Below, one piece after another: positions 26,484 to 35,395 of a stretch of DNA of 61,057 nt. Within the stretch, counting starts at the first letter, position 1, and every line of letters begins with the position of its first letter. The translations under genes were made by a program, and so were the position numbers. Below the pieces are notes generated by a model, which saw only the letters and a list, made by a program, of their open reading frames with translations, was not told the DNA's origin and ran no database searches. This DNA is from Caldanaerobius fijiensis DSM 17918 (GTDB taxonomy: Bacteria > Bacillota > Thermoanaerobacteria > Thermoanaerobacterales > Caldanaerobiaceae), in the NCBI RefSeq assembly GCF_900129075.1, contig NZ_FQVH01000014.1, positions 1 through 61,057 on the forward strand, read 5' to 3'.

Positions 26484-29400
26484 ATGGATATCGGAATTAT
26501 GAAAAGCTGGATAGAAGGTAAAAACGTTCTCACCCTGATACCCCAATCAGGGGGATTGCTGGAAATATCCTTTGCCGATGATGACATATTGAGGATACGC
26601 TATACAGATAAAGATATCTTTCAACCAGATGAGGCTTTCATATTAAACGGTGAGCCTGACAAAAAATCGTTTACATTAGAAAAGAGCGATAACCGGTTTA
26701 AGTTGTCCAGTGAGAAAATTACAGTAGAAGTGACTTTAGACCCATTTACTTTTAAGATTAAAGATATGTATGGAAACGAACTCCTATCATCTACCTCAAA
26801 TTTTCTAACGTCAGATGGTATTCGCAAAATTGTCAGATTTAATTTACGTCCTACAGAGAGAATATATGGCCTCGGACAGGATCCTATGGCCAATCTTAAT
26901 CAACGAAATAGAGAACGCAGGATGTGGCAGCAATGGGGACATGGCAGGAGAAGCGGAAATGGCGGTATACCCTTTATGATGTCCTCTGAGGGCTACGCGG
27001 TTTTGCTCAACAGTCCCTGGCCTTCACGATTTGCGGTAGGAGAGGCTGAAATTGCCGAGCGCGATGAGCTGGCAGATAGTTGGGCTCCTGCTCCATGGCC
27101 ATGGGAAAAAATCCAGGAAACTGCCCCCGATAAAACGATGATACTTCTGGACGGCGGGGATTTAGATTTGTTCATAATATGTCGTCCTAGATTAGATGAT
27201 CTTCTAAAAGGATACGCACAGCTTACGGGATATGCTCCCATGTTGCCTAAGTGGGCTCTGGGATTTATGCAGTGTAAAAACAGGTATCGTTCCCAGCAAG
27301 AGCTTCTTTCTATTGCCAGAACTTTCAGGGAAAGAAAGATTCCATGCGATGTGTTGATCATAGACTGGTTGTGGTTTAAAGAGTTTGGCGATCTGGAGTG
27401 GTTTAAAAAGGATTGGCCTGATCCAGAGGGGATGTTGAAACAGTTAGCCGATATGGGATTTAAGGTGCTACAAGCCCAACATCCGTTTGTAGAAAAAAAC
27501 TCTTTAAAGTATGAGAAATTTAAGGAAGCAGGTTTTTTAAACGATGTGCCCGAAGGTGCAAGACCTACTTTCGATCACACCAACCCTGAGGCCCGAAAAG
27601 CCTGGTGGAATGAGATTAAAAGGCTTTATCAACAGGGTATAAGGGGATACTGGACCGATATGGGCGAGATAGAACAGCACCTTCCTGGTACCATGAGCTT
27701 TTTAGGTCCTCGAGAAAAGGTCCACAACATCTATTCCCTCATGTGGACAAAAGGCTTATACGAGGGACAGCGTTCCGATTTTAACGAAAGGGTATTTTCA
27801 CTGCCCAGAACGGTTTACGCTGGTATACAGAAATACGGCGCTGGAATGTGGTCTGGCGATATTGACGCATCGTGGGAAGTCTTAAAAGATCAGGTGGTCA
27901 TAGGGCAAGGAGTATGTCTGTCAGGGCAGCAGTACTGGACCACAGACGTAGGCGGGTTTTTCACCGGCAAAGAATTTACTCCTGAACTCTATATAAGGTG
28001 GTTTGAGTGGGGCGCTTTCTGCCCACTTTTCAGGACCCATGGCACCAGGCCGGGAAATGAACCATGGTCCTTTGGGGAACACGTAGAAAAGATCTGCACA
28101 GATTACATCAAGCTGCGATATAGGCTTATGCCGTACATATACAGCTGCGCCAGAAAGGTAACAGAAGAGGGTAGGCCGATTATGAGGGCTATGTGTATGG
28201 ATTTTCCCGACGATCCCAAAGCAGTAGAAATGACTCACCAGTTTATGTTCGGTCCGAGCATCTTGGTAAGCCCTGTACTCGAAAGAGGTGCAAGGAAATG
28301 GGAAGTTTATCTGCCCGAGGGCCAGTGGTACGATTTCTGGAGCGGGAAACTGTATCAAGGCAAAACTACGGTTACCGTGCCCGCACCATTGGATGTCATA
28401 CCGCTGTTTGTAAAGAGCGGGAGTATAATACCAATGGAATCTGCGAAGCAGCACGTGGGAGAAGGAAACACAAACAAGCTGATATTACACATATATCCAG
28501 GCCCTTCGGCTGAATTTGAATTGTATGAAGACGATGGAAAGACATACGATTACGAAAAAGGCCAGTACGCCAAGACTACCATTAAGTGTGAAAAAGATGA
28601 TGAGATAAAGATAACAATAATGCCTGCAAAAGGAAGCTATAAAGGCATGAAAGACATAAGAGATTATGAAATAATACTTCACCATTCGAATAAGCCCTTA
28701 AAAGTCGAGGTTAATGACTTATCGGTTGATACATGGGACTATTGTGAGGAAGATATGACATTAAAAATACAGGTTGGTAGCGTCTCAGTTTATGAGGGGT
28801 TAAATGTTCGCGTAATACCCTCTGACACACAAGCTATACCATCTATGGGCAAACAAGATGTGAAAATCAGCGCAGATATAGACACAACTGAAGACGGGGT
28901 TGCTATGGTCACATTGGCAATGTACGATATACATAGCAATACAGAACACAGCTACAAAGTAGAATTGACAGAGCCATACGGATGGACAGTTATAAAGGGA
29001 GAAAAGTCGGTTGAAGATAATTTTGCTGGTTTTGCAGAAGCAAAGTGGTATCTAAAGGCCGTGGTGGATGCTCTTCCGCTTATAAGCAGAGGGTCGCTAA
29101 ATATTGAAATTGATGGCAAAGCAGCTAGCATACCACTGAATATAGGAAGTGGATACGCTACAAGATGGAGCGTAGTTGGGAGTTTTGACAATATAGAAGA
29201 CAAAGGACTGGACATCACATATGAAGTAGAATCCAATCCAGATGCACCGTTTTATACATATAAGGATAGGCATCTCGCATGGCAGCGACTTGACGGAGAA
29301 TTTAACTGCTTCGGCTATGTAGATTTAAGAAAATGTGGCACAAACGTTTCAAATGGAATAACAGAAGGCGTAGCGTACGCGAAATGCAAGATTTGGTCGC

Positions 29401-29663
29401 CTAAAGCTCAAAAAGGTTATATACAGATATCTTCAGAAAAGGGTGTGAAGGTGTGGCTCAATGGTAAAGAAGTGTTGTCCTCAAAAGACATATTGATTAA
29501 TGAGGTATCAAATCCTGTTGAGTTAGACCAGGGATGGAATACAGTTATGATAAAGTGCTCTCTTTATGCCGAAAAACCTTACAGCGGCAGAGAATTTGGG
29601 TTTAATTTCAGGATAATAGACGAAGATGGGCAAATTATGGAAGATCTCTTATATAAGGCATGA
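26484..29663 (+). CDS. GH31-family alpha-glycosidase (alpha-xylosidase/alpha-glucosidase type) with long C-terminal extension
   Basis: 1059 residues. N-terminal beta-sandwich, then the (beta/alpha)8 barrel 'LPKWALGFMQCKNRYRSQQELL', nucleophile Asp392 ('GYWTDMGE') and acid/base Asp459 ('WSGDID'). 'YWTTDVGGFF' and 'RTHGTRP' are conserved GH31 features. The DUF5110-type domain follows, and then about 300 residues beyond usual length: a beta-rich part and a PA14/galactose-binding-like end ('YIQISSEKGVKVWLNGKEVL'). No signal peptide. A role in xyloglucan or malto-oligosaccharide breakdown is likely; the exact linkage cannot be read. AGAGGTG precedes ATG; no near neighbour in the same operon. Confidence 0.9.
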   Translation: MDIGIMKSWIEGKNVLTLIPQSGGLLEISFADDDILRIRYTDKDIFQPDEAFILNGEPDKKSFTLEKSDNRFKLSSEKITVEVTLDPFTFKIKDMYGNELLSSTSNFLTSDGIRKIVRFNLRPTERIYGLGQDPMANLNQRNRERRMWQQWGHGRRSGNGGIPFMMSSEGYAVLLNSPWPSRFAVGEAEIAERDELADSWAPAPWPWEKIQETAPDKTMILLDGGDLDLFIICRPRLDDLLKGYAQLTGYAPMLPKWALGFMQCKNRYRSQQELLSIARTFRERKIPCDVLIIDWLWFKEFGDLEWFKKDWPDPEGMLKQLADMGFKVLQAQHPFVEKNSLKYEKFKEAGFLNDVPEGARPTFDHTNPEARKAWWNEIKRLYQQGIRGYWTDMGEIEQHLPGTMSFLGPREKVHNIYSLMWTKGLYEGQRSDFNERVFSLPRTVYAGIQKYGAGMWSGDIDASWEVLKDQVVIGQGVCLSGQQYWTTDVGGFFTGKEFTPELYIRWFEWGAFCPLFRTHGTRPGNEPWSFGEHVEKICTDYIKLRYRLMPYIYSCARKVTEEGRPIMRAMCMDFPDDPKAVEMTHQFMFGPSILVSPVLERGARKWEVYLPEGQWYDFWSGKLYQGKTTVTVPAPLDVIPLFVKSGSIIPMESAKQHVGEGNTNKLILHIYPGPSAEFELYEDDGKTYDYEKGQYAKTTIKCEKDDEIKITIMPAKGSYKGMKDIRDYEIILHHSNKPLKVEVNDLSVDTWDYCEEDMTLKIQVGSVSVYEGLNVRVIPSDTQAIPSMGKQDVKISADIDTTEDGVAMVTLAMYDIHSNTEHSYKVELTEPYGWTVIKGEKSVEDNFAGFAEAKWYLKAVVDALPLISRGSLNIEIDGKAASIPLNIGSGYATRWSVVGSFDNIEDKGLDITYEVESNPDAPFYTYKDRHLAWQRLDGEFNCFGYVDLRKCGTNVSNGITEGVAYAKCKIWSPKAQKGYIQISSEKGVKVWLNGKEVLSSKDILINEVSNPVELDQGWNTVMIKCSLYAEKPYSGREFGFNFRIIDEDGQIMEDLLYKA

Positions 29664-29722
29664 ATCAGGTCTGCAATATTGTGACGAAAGACACTTATAT
29701 ATGGTAAAAGGAGGAATTGACT

Positions 29723-30100
29723 ATGAAAGAGATAATAAAGACCAGTTTAGCTCCACAGGCAATAGGACCCTATTCACAGGCAATTATGATTGATAATATT
29801 CTTTATACATCCGGCCAGATAGCTTTAGACCCGGAGACAGGCAAGATGGTCGATGGCGGTATTGAAGAACAAACAGTAAGGGTCATGGAAAATTTAAAAG
29901 CTATTCTGGAAGCGGCAGGGATGGGATTTGACAATGTTATTAAAACGACAGTATTTATTACAAATATGGATGATTTTCAGAAAGTAAACGAAATATACGG
30001 AAAGTATTTCGGTGAAAATCCCCCGGCCCGTTCCTGTGTAGAAGTGAGCAGGTTGCCGAGAAATGCACTGGTGGAAATCGAATTGATAGCGCGCAGATAA
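29723..30100 (+). CDS. ridA: RidA family enamine/imine deaminase
   Basis: 125 residues: 'APQAIGPYSQAIMIDNILYTSGQIALDPETGKMV' and 'PPARSCVEVSRLPRNALVEIELIAR', with the catalytic Arg ('PARSCVEV') present. RidA hydrolyses reactive 2-aminoacrylate or 2-aminocrotonate made by PLP enzymes. It stands 39 bases before a threonine ammonia-lyase gene, exactly the kind of enzyme that releases these intermediates. AAAGGAGG lies 8 bases before ATG 29723; the TTG six bases earlier is less likely. Confidence 0.95.
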   Translation: MKEIIKTSLAPQAIGPYSQAIMIDNILYTSGQIALDPETGKMVDGGIEEQTVRVMENLKAILEAAGMGFDNVIKTTVFITNMDDFQKVNEIYGKYFGENPPARSCVEVSRLPRNALVEIELIARR

Positions 30101-30139
30101 TATCAAAAATTTTATTAACGAGTTGATAAAGGAGAAAAT

Positions 30140-31339
30140 ATGGTAACATTAAAAGATATTTTAGAAGCGAGAGATGTTTTAAAAAATATAATATCAAAAA
30201 CAGGACTTGTGTACAATAAAACTTTTAGTGATGTCATAGGTGCTTCTGTATATTTGAAGATGGAAAATCTTCAAAAAACCGGCTCATTTAAACTGAGAGG
30301 GGCATACAATAAAATTGCCCATCTCGACGATTCGGAAAAAAGGAAAGGAGTAATAGCATCTTCTGCTGGTAACCATGCACAAGGTGTTGCGTTTGCTGCA
30401 CGCAATTTTTCTATAAGTTCTACAATCGTGATGCCAAAACATGCTCCTATATCCAAAGTGGCTGCCACAGAAAGCTACGGGGCAAACGTAATATTGTATG
30501 GTGAAATTTATGATGAAGCAGCTCAAAAAGCTGAAGAAATCCGGAGCCAAACAGGAGCAGTTTTTATCCATCCCTTTGATGATCCTATGGTGATAGCAGG
30601 TCAGGGAACTATAGGCCTTGAGATTCTAGAGGATCTCTATGACACTGATGTAATAGTGGTTCCAATAGGAGGTGGCGGCCTTGTATCTGGAATAGCTATT
30701 GCAGCGAAAAGTATAAAGCCAGATGTAAAAATAATAGGTGTGCAGGCTAAAAACGCTCCTTCGATGTATGAATCCTTTAAAAGCGGGAGCATAACCAAAA
30801 CTGCGTGTATCACATCTATTGCAGATGGTATTGCAGTTAAAGCTCCTGGACAATTGACTTTTGAAATAATCAAAAGTTATGTTGACGACATTGTCATAGT
30901 GGATGAAGATCAGATTGCTGAAGCGATACTTACGCTTTTAGAAAAGGCAAAAGTTGTTGCTGAAGGAGCCGGGGCTGTATCCATCGCGGCGCTGTTAAAC
31001 GGTCTTATTGATGTGAGGAATAAAAATGTAGTTTCAATTATAAGCGGTGGTAATATTGATGTGAATATTTTATCGCAAGTAATGGACAAAGGGCTTGTGA
31101 GGCAAGGAAGAAAAATGTTTGTTGGAACCGTTATTCAGGATAGACCGGGTACACTTTATACGCTTCTTCACTTAATTGCAGATAATGGCGCTAATGTTCT
31201 TTCTGTAATGCATAACCGTTTAACCAATGAAGCCCCTGTTGGATATGCTAAGATAGAGTTGATCCTTGAAACTAAAAATAAAGAACATTGTCAGAGGCTG
31301 ATAGAAATATTAAAAACAGAGGGATATAAAGTGTATTGA
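30140..31339 (+). CDS. ilvA: Threonine ammonia-lyase (threonine dehydratase) with C-terminal ACT-like domain
   Basis: 399 residues. PLP lysine in 'KTGSFKLRGAYNKI', 'SSAGNHAQGVAFAA' and phosphate loop 'VPIGGGGLVSGIA'. The C-terminal 70 residues ('GTVIQDRPGTLYTLLHLIADNGANVLSVMHNR') form a single ACT-like regulatory domain, the 'medium' form near 400 residues. It makes 2-oxobutanoate and ammonia from threonine, feeding isoleucine synthesis or catabolism. The symbol tdcB would be equally defensible. AAAGGAG precedes ATG; paired with ridA. Confidence 0.93.
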   Translation: MVTLKDILEARDVLKNIISKTGLVYNKTFSDVIGASVYLKMENLQKTGSFKLRGAYNKIAHLDDSEKRKGVIASSAGNHAQGVAFAARNFSISSTIVMPKHAPISKVAATESYGANVILYGEIYDEAAQKAEEIRSQTGAVFIHPFDDPMVIAGQGTIGLEILEDLYDTDVIVVPIGGGGLVSGIAIAAKSIKPDVKIIGVQAKNAPSMYESFKSGSITKTACITSIADGIAVKAPGQLTFEIIKSYVDDIVIVDEDQIAEAILTLLEKAKVVAEGAGAVSIAALLNGLIDVRNKNVVSIISGGNIDVNILSQVMDKGLVRQGRKMFVGTVIQDRPGTLYTLLHLIADNGANVLSVMHNRLTNEAPVGYAKIELILETKNKEHCQRLIEILKTEGYKVY

Positions 31340-31429
31340 AATAGTTTGCTAGATGGATCAAAAATGTAGTTTTCTAATGCTTTTTGTTGCTGTGCGGCCT
31401 GTAAAAATGAAGGACGATGAGATAAAATA

Positions 31430-31458
31430 TTGACGGGCTTTGATGCATTTGATATAAT
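31430..31458 (+). promoter_or_regulatory. Promoter of the Mn2+ riboswitch-controlled transporter gene
   Basis: ttgacg (31430-31435), 17-base spacer, tataat (31453-31458), about 10 bases before the riboswitch. Confidence 0.8.
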
Positions 31459-31467
31459 GTATGTAAA

Positions 31468-31582
31468 CATAGGGGAGTAGCTAGCGGAAACGCGACAAAG
31501 TCAACATACTGGTAATTAAAACCTGGCTTTGTCATAAATAGCGAGACCTATGTATAGCTGATGTGCTATACATAGGTCTTTT
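31468..31582 (+). promoter_or_regulatory. yybP-ykoY manganese riboswitch with terminator
   Basis: The aptamer shows the two conserved loops of this class: ggggagtagc...gcggaaacgc, then gtcaacatact, and 3' gcgagacc. It is followed by a perfect hairpin agacctatgtatagc/gctatacataggtct with TTTTA (31544-31582). The terminator's 5' arm begins inside gcgagacc, so aptamer closure and termination compete. Mn2+ binding should therefore turn expression on. Known members control Mn2+ exporters, matching the downstream gene. Confidence 0.95.
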
Positions 31583-31619
31583 AATTTTGCAGAGAATAAC
31601 GATGGGAGGGATGTATTAC

Positions 31620-32276
31620 ATGAATGCTTTTTTGACCGCATTGTTTATGGTAGTGGTGGCTGAGATGGGAGACAAAACCCAGCTGTTATCAATGGCTTTT
31701 GCTACCAGATTTAACGCTTTGAGCGTGCTGATAGGTGTATTTATCGCTACGGTCTTAAACCACGCTCTAGCTGTTGTTGTAGGTACATATCTTGCCCAAG
31801 TAATACCTATTTCTGTCGTCCAGATAGCTGCAGCGCTGTCTTTTATGTTTTTTGGATTATGGACATTACGAGGCGATAAATTGGAAGGCGAAGACAGGGT
31901 AAATACAAGGTATGGTCCCGTTTTTACCGTCGCAGTGGCCTTTTTTATGGCAGAGATGGGCGATAAAACCCAGCTTGCTACAGTTGCCCTTGCAGCTAGA
32001 TACCATAGTCCTGTCTATGTGCTGATAGGTACAACACTTGGCATGCTTATAGCAGATGGCCTTGGTATAGTAATAGGAGATTACCTCTCTAAAAGAGTAT
32101 CTGAAGGTTTAATAAAGATCGTTTCTGCAAGTATTTTCATACTATTTGGATTTATCACCCTTTATGAAGCTATGGGCTATAGCGCCGTCACTATTGGGGT
32201 TATGGCATTACTTGCCATTCTTATGGCTGTAATTATATACGTCATGAAAAAGGAAAGAGGCCTGGAAAAGCATTAG
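31620..32276 (+). CDS. UPF0016/TMEM165-GDT1 family cation exporter (Mn2+)
   Basis: 218 residues with two repeats, each carrying the ion-binding signature: 'VVAEMGDKTQLLSMAFA' and 'FMAEMGDKTQLATVALA'. Six or seven membrane helices. Bacterial relatives export Mn2+. ATG 31620 is chosen because GGGAGGG ends 9 bases upstream; the longer frame from 31563 lies in the riboswitch terminator. The Mn2+ riboswitch directly supports the substrate. The stop overlaps by 4 bases that of the convergent rqcH gene. Confidence 0.94.
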   Translation: MNAFLTALFMVVVAEMGDKTQLLSMAFATRFNALSVLIGVFIATVLNHALAVVVGTYLAQVIPISVVQIAAALSFMFFGLWTLRGDKLEGEDRVNTRYGPVFTVAVAFFMAEMGDKTQLATVALAARYHSPVYVLIGTTLGMLIADGLGIVIGDYLSKRVSEGLIKIVSASIFILFGFITLYEAMGYSAVTIGVMALLAILMAVIIYVMKKERGLEKH

Positions 32277-33985
32277 GCCTCCTGTATATCCTTTATGTCA
32301 GGATTTACATATATGGTTTTATAGTTTTCGTATATAACCATGCCGGGTTTTGCACCATTAGGTTTTTTTACATTTTTTCTTATAGTATAATCTACGGGTA
32401 CTTTGCTGGATTGTCGTGCTTTGCTATAATAGGCTGCCAGCCTTGCCGCAGCTTCCAGCGTTTCATCAGGGATTTTGCGCCCATATGCTTTTATGATAAC
32501 ATGGGAGCCGTGTATTTTACTGGTGTGCAGCCATAAATCTTCTGCTCTGGCGAACTTAAGCGTTAGATAATCATTTTGCAGGTTGTTTTTGCCTACATAA
32601 ATGTCAAAATCGCCATGTTTGTAATGCCTGGGTTTTGACTTATATTCTATTTCCTTTTTCTTTGTATTGCTTTTTATATAGCCTTCTTTTATCAACTCGG
32701 CCTTTATATCCATTAAATCTGATTCATCTTCAGCCTGTTCTATATTTGTCAGCAGACTTTCGAGGTAATTAATTTCTTTTTCGGTTTCTTCAATCTGTGC
32801 AGAGACTACGCTGTACGCATTTTTTAGTTTATTATATCGCTTATAATACCTCTGTGCATTTTCAGCAGGGCTTAATGCCGGGTCTAGAGGTACGGTTATA
32901 GTGGTATTATTGTAATAATTGTACAATTCAGCAGATTCCTGGCCTTTTTGAAGATTGTATATATTGGCTATAATGAGCTCGCCATATAATCTGTATTTTT
33001 CTCGGTCCTCAGCTTCTGACAGATCTGTTTGCTGGATTTTTAACTTTTTATAGCACCTATCAAGGTTGGTATTGATGATTCTTGTAAGTTCTGAGGACAA
33101 TTGCAACATTCTGGATTGTTTTTCATGAACCGTATAATACTCGTCTAAAAGCTCGTTCAGGCTGTCGAATTTTTTGATGGTACATTCCTGGGCCATATGA
33201 GTTAATTTCACACAGGAAAAATCCCTGTACATTCCTGTATTTATATCAATTGCTAATGTGGGGTCATATTCCTTATTTTTTACACTATCTATTATACTTT
33301 TAAATTTGCTGTATAAAATGGCAGCATCTTTTTGAGAAGTACCATCTACTCCAGCTCTAAAGAGGATCTCTTTTGAGATCAAGGGGCTTATACCTTCAAA
33401 GTTTTCGGTAAAAAATGCGGATATCTTTTTTGTGGACGCCAGAAGTTCAGCAAACTTGTCTATGTCAATATCGTCAGGTGATAGCTTTTTTACAGTAGGT
33501 GGGGACTGGTACTGAATGCCGGGTAATACAGGTCTTTTGCTCATGTCGGGAGTGACATTTTTTATACATGTAAGTATGGTCATATTCTGATCGTATAGAA
33601 TTATATTGCTGTGCTTACCCATGATTTCTATAGTTAATGTCAGAATAACGGGATCTTCCAGTTCTGTCTTTGTAAACACATCGATATGGAGGATTCTGTC
33701 AAAGCCTTCCTGGCGAATATCTTTTATAATGCCTGATATCAGGTGCTTCCTTAAAGCCATGCAAAAAGGAGGCGGAGTTGCAGGGTTTTCAAAGTTTTGA
33801 TCCGTCAGGTGAATTCTAGCGTTGCTGGCGCCTGCAGACATGACTAGTTTATAATTTTTTCTGTTGTTTCTAATGGAAATCGATATCATCTCATTCTCAG
33901 GTTGATAAATCTTTTCGATTTTGCCGCCTATTAACTGGCGTAATTCACTTTTTAAACAATAAAGCGTTAGGCCATCTAATGCCAC
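32273..33985 (-). CDS. rqcH: RqcH (NFACT/FbpA family), ribosome quality-control factor
   Basis: 570 residues: NFACT-N 'MALDGLTLYCLKSELRQLIGGKIEKIYQP', a central coiled coil (about 280-430) and NFACT-R 'DFDIYVGKNNLQNDYLTLKFARAEDLWLHTSKIHGSHVII'. Bacterial RqcH binds stalled 50S-peptidyl-tRNA and adds alanine tails for degradation. Older annotations call it fibronectin-binding protein. GGGAGGTG precedes ATG. It is divergent from the dapF operon and convergent with the Mn2+ exporter gene. Confidence 0.95.
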   Translation of the reverse strand: MALDGLTLYCLKSELRQLIGGKIEKIYQPENEMISISIRNNRKNYKLVMSAGASNARIHLTDQNFENPATPPPFCMALRKHLISGIIKDIRQEGFDRILHIDVFTKTELEDPVILTLTIEIMGKHSNIILYDQNMTILTCIKNVTPDMSKRPVLPGIQYQSPPTVKKLSPDDIDIDKFAELLASTKKISAFFTENFEGISPLISKEILFRAGVDGTSQKDAAILYSKFKSIIDSVKNKEYDPTLAIDINTGMYRDFSCVKLTHMAQECTIKKFDSLNELLDEYYTVHEKQSRMLQLSSELTRIINTNLDRCYKKLKIQQTDLSEAEDREKYRLYGELIIANIYNLQKGQESAELYNYYNNTTITVPLDPALSPAENAQRYYKRYNKLKNAYSVVSAQIEETEKEINYLESLLTNIEQAEDESDLMDIKAELIKEGYIKSNTKKKEIEYKSKPRHYKHGDFDIYVGKNNLQNDYLTLKFARAEDLWLHTSKIHGSHVIIKAYGRKIPDETLEAAARLAAYYSKARQSSKVPVDYTIRKNVKKPNGAKPGMVIYENYKTIYVNPDIKDIQEA

Positions 33986-34033
33986 AATATCACCTCCCTT
34001 GTATAAAACAAATTATATATTAAAATCATTTCA

Positions 34034-34063
34034 TTGACAATGATATGACTTTAAAGATAAAAT
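34034..34063 (+). promoter_or_regulatory. Promoter of the dapF-remA-gmk-priA gene run
   Basis: ttgaca (34034-34039), 17 or 18 bases, ataaaat (34057-34063). It is the first good vegetative promoter upstream of the small ORF and dapF. Confidence 0.65.
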
Positions 34064-34125
34064 AAATATAGCGATGAATCATAACGATTAATGGACTGGA
34101 GAAACTATATAATTGGTTTAATAAT

Positions 34126-34251
34126 GTGAAAAAAGTGGTTGAAGCTAGAAAAAAAGAGAAAGTAGAGAGTATACTTAAGAAAAGGGAAAGGTACTTGAAG
34201 ATTTTGACCAACGAGTATATAATACTGAAGAAAGTTAGGTGTGCTTCGTGA
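34126..34251 (+). CDS. Small lysine-rich protein, translationally coupled to dapF
   Basis: 41 codons from GTG 34126, or longer since the frame stays open from 34077. The predicted peptide is a basic helix ('KKVVEARKKEKVESILKKRERYLK'). It has no family I know and no clear ribosome binding site. Its stop overlaps the dapF start as GTGA (34248-34251), the arrangement of coupled genes seen repeatedly in this operon. That is the main reason for listing it; it may be only a leader peptide or chance. Confidence 0.3.
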   Translation: MKKVVEARKKEKVESILKKRERYLKILTNEYIILKKVRCAS

Positions 34252-35057
34252 AATTTACAAAGATGCATGGACTGGGTAACGATTTTATCATAATAGAAGA
34301 AGAACAAACAGGCAAATATAGTGATTATACTGTTCTCGCTCAAAAGTTATGTGATAGGCACTTTGGTATAGGAGCTGATGGACTTCTTATCGTAGCAAAA
34401 TCGCAGATTGCTGATATCAAAATGCGCATATTCAATGCAGACGGCAGTGAAGCCGAAATGTGTGGCAACGGCATAAGGTGTTTTGCAAAATACGTATATG
34501 AGAGAGGTATTTTAAAGAAGGATAAATTTGAAGTTGAGACACTGGCAGGCGTAATTATTCCTACTCTTTATATTAAAAATGGCATAGTAGATTCTGTTAT
34601 GGTGGATATGGGCAAACCTGTATTTGATGATGCAATAGAAGATTTACCAATAGAGGCGGGTGATAGACATTTTAATATTACATATGTAAATATGGGTGTG
34701 CCCCATGTGGTAGTATTTATGGAGGAAATAAATGTAGAAGATATATTAAAGTATGGGCCTATTATAGAGCATCATAAATTATTTCCTCATGGTACCAATG
34801 TGAATTTTGTTAAGATAGGAAATCGTGACGATATATACGTAAGGACATGGGAAAGAGGAGTAGGGCTTACGCTTGCCTGTGGTACGGGGACATGCGCTAG
34901 TGCGGTGGCTGCATGCAAAAGTGGAAGGGCGCCTGAAAAATTAACTGCTCATCTCGCTGCAGGTGATTTGCGCATAGAATGGGTTCATAACGGTAATGTT
35001 TATATGTATGGACCTGCAGAGTTTGTTTTTGACGGCTCAATAGAATTGTCTAAATAA
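34248..35057 (+). CDS. dapF: Diaminopimelate epimerase
   Basis: 269 residues: 'MKFTKMHGLGNDFIIIE', 'FNADGSEAEMCGNGIRCFAKYV' (first catalytic Cys) and 'LACGTGTCASAVAA' (second catalytic Cys). It interconverts LL- and meso-diaminopimelate for lysine and peptidoglycan. GTG 34248 gives the family N terminus; a GTG nine bases earlier would only add three residues. The first recognisable enzyme of the long plus-strand run. A structured RNA follows. Confidence 0.96.
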   Translation: MKFTKMHGLGNDFIIIEEEQTGKYSDYTVLAQKLCDRHFGIGADGLLIVAKSQIADIKMRIFNADGSEAEMCGNGIRCFAKYVYERGILKKDKFEVETLAGVIIPTLYIKNGIVDSVMVDMGKPVFDDAIEDLPIEAGDRHFNITYVNMGVPHVVVFMEEINVEDILKYGPIIEHHKLFPHGTNVNFVKIGNRDDIYVRTWERGVGLTLACGTGTCASAVAACKSGRAPEKLTAHLAAGDLRIEWVHNGNVYMYGPAEFVFDGSIELSK

Positions 35058-35095
35058 GTTTTGTCTATTTCCAAGTAATGAAGCTGGCTGAAGGT

Positions 35096-35390
35096 GGCAG
35101 GAAAGTAAGGAATGGTGTTCAAAAACTGATATAGATGACCCCGTTTAGCCGGTATCGGGACAAACCGGTAGGCTGTATCTGATAGATCGCGTGGGGCTTA
35201 AGGTAAACACAGACCGCCTATTAGGCTGTACCTGTATCCTTAAGGTGCAGTTCCCACGTCCGGGAGTGACTCCCGGGGCTTAGGTCTTCCTGTTTTCCAT
35301 GCCCGAGAGGGTAAATTCTATTGAAAGGAGGAAAACCTGGTCAGGGGAAGGCCGTTAACTGTAAAACAGTTAAGTTTTTTGAACCAGGTT
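35096..35390 (+). promoter_or_regulatory. Structured leader RNA upstream of remA, unknown class (riboswitch-like)
   Basis: The 340 bases between dapF and remA hold no gene but fold extensively. Closing helix ggcaggaa (35096-35103) / ttcctgtt (35287-35294). Inside are ccggt (35139-35143)/accgg (35164-35168), cgtggg (35190-35195)/cccacg (35253-35258) and cttaagg (35197-35203)/ccttaag (35238-35244). Next comes the perfect hairpin ccgggag-tga-ctcccgg (35260-35276). Downstream, gttttcc (35292-35298) can pair with ggaaaac (35330-35336), while aacctggt (35334-35341) pairs with accaggtt (35383-35390). These two pairings exclude each other, and the first also competes with the closing helix, as in an expression platform. 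I recognise no Rfam class. Confidence 0.6.
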
Positions 35391-35395
35391 GGGTT

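Noticed and set aside
35096-35300. Cobalamin riboswitch in the dapF-remA leader
   Set aside because: ggaatggtg followed by A-rich bases and gaccccg recalls the B12 core, but the B12-box (AGYCMGgAgaCCkGCC) and the CCGCCACTGT segment are not there.
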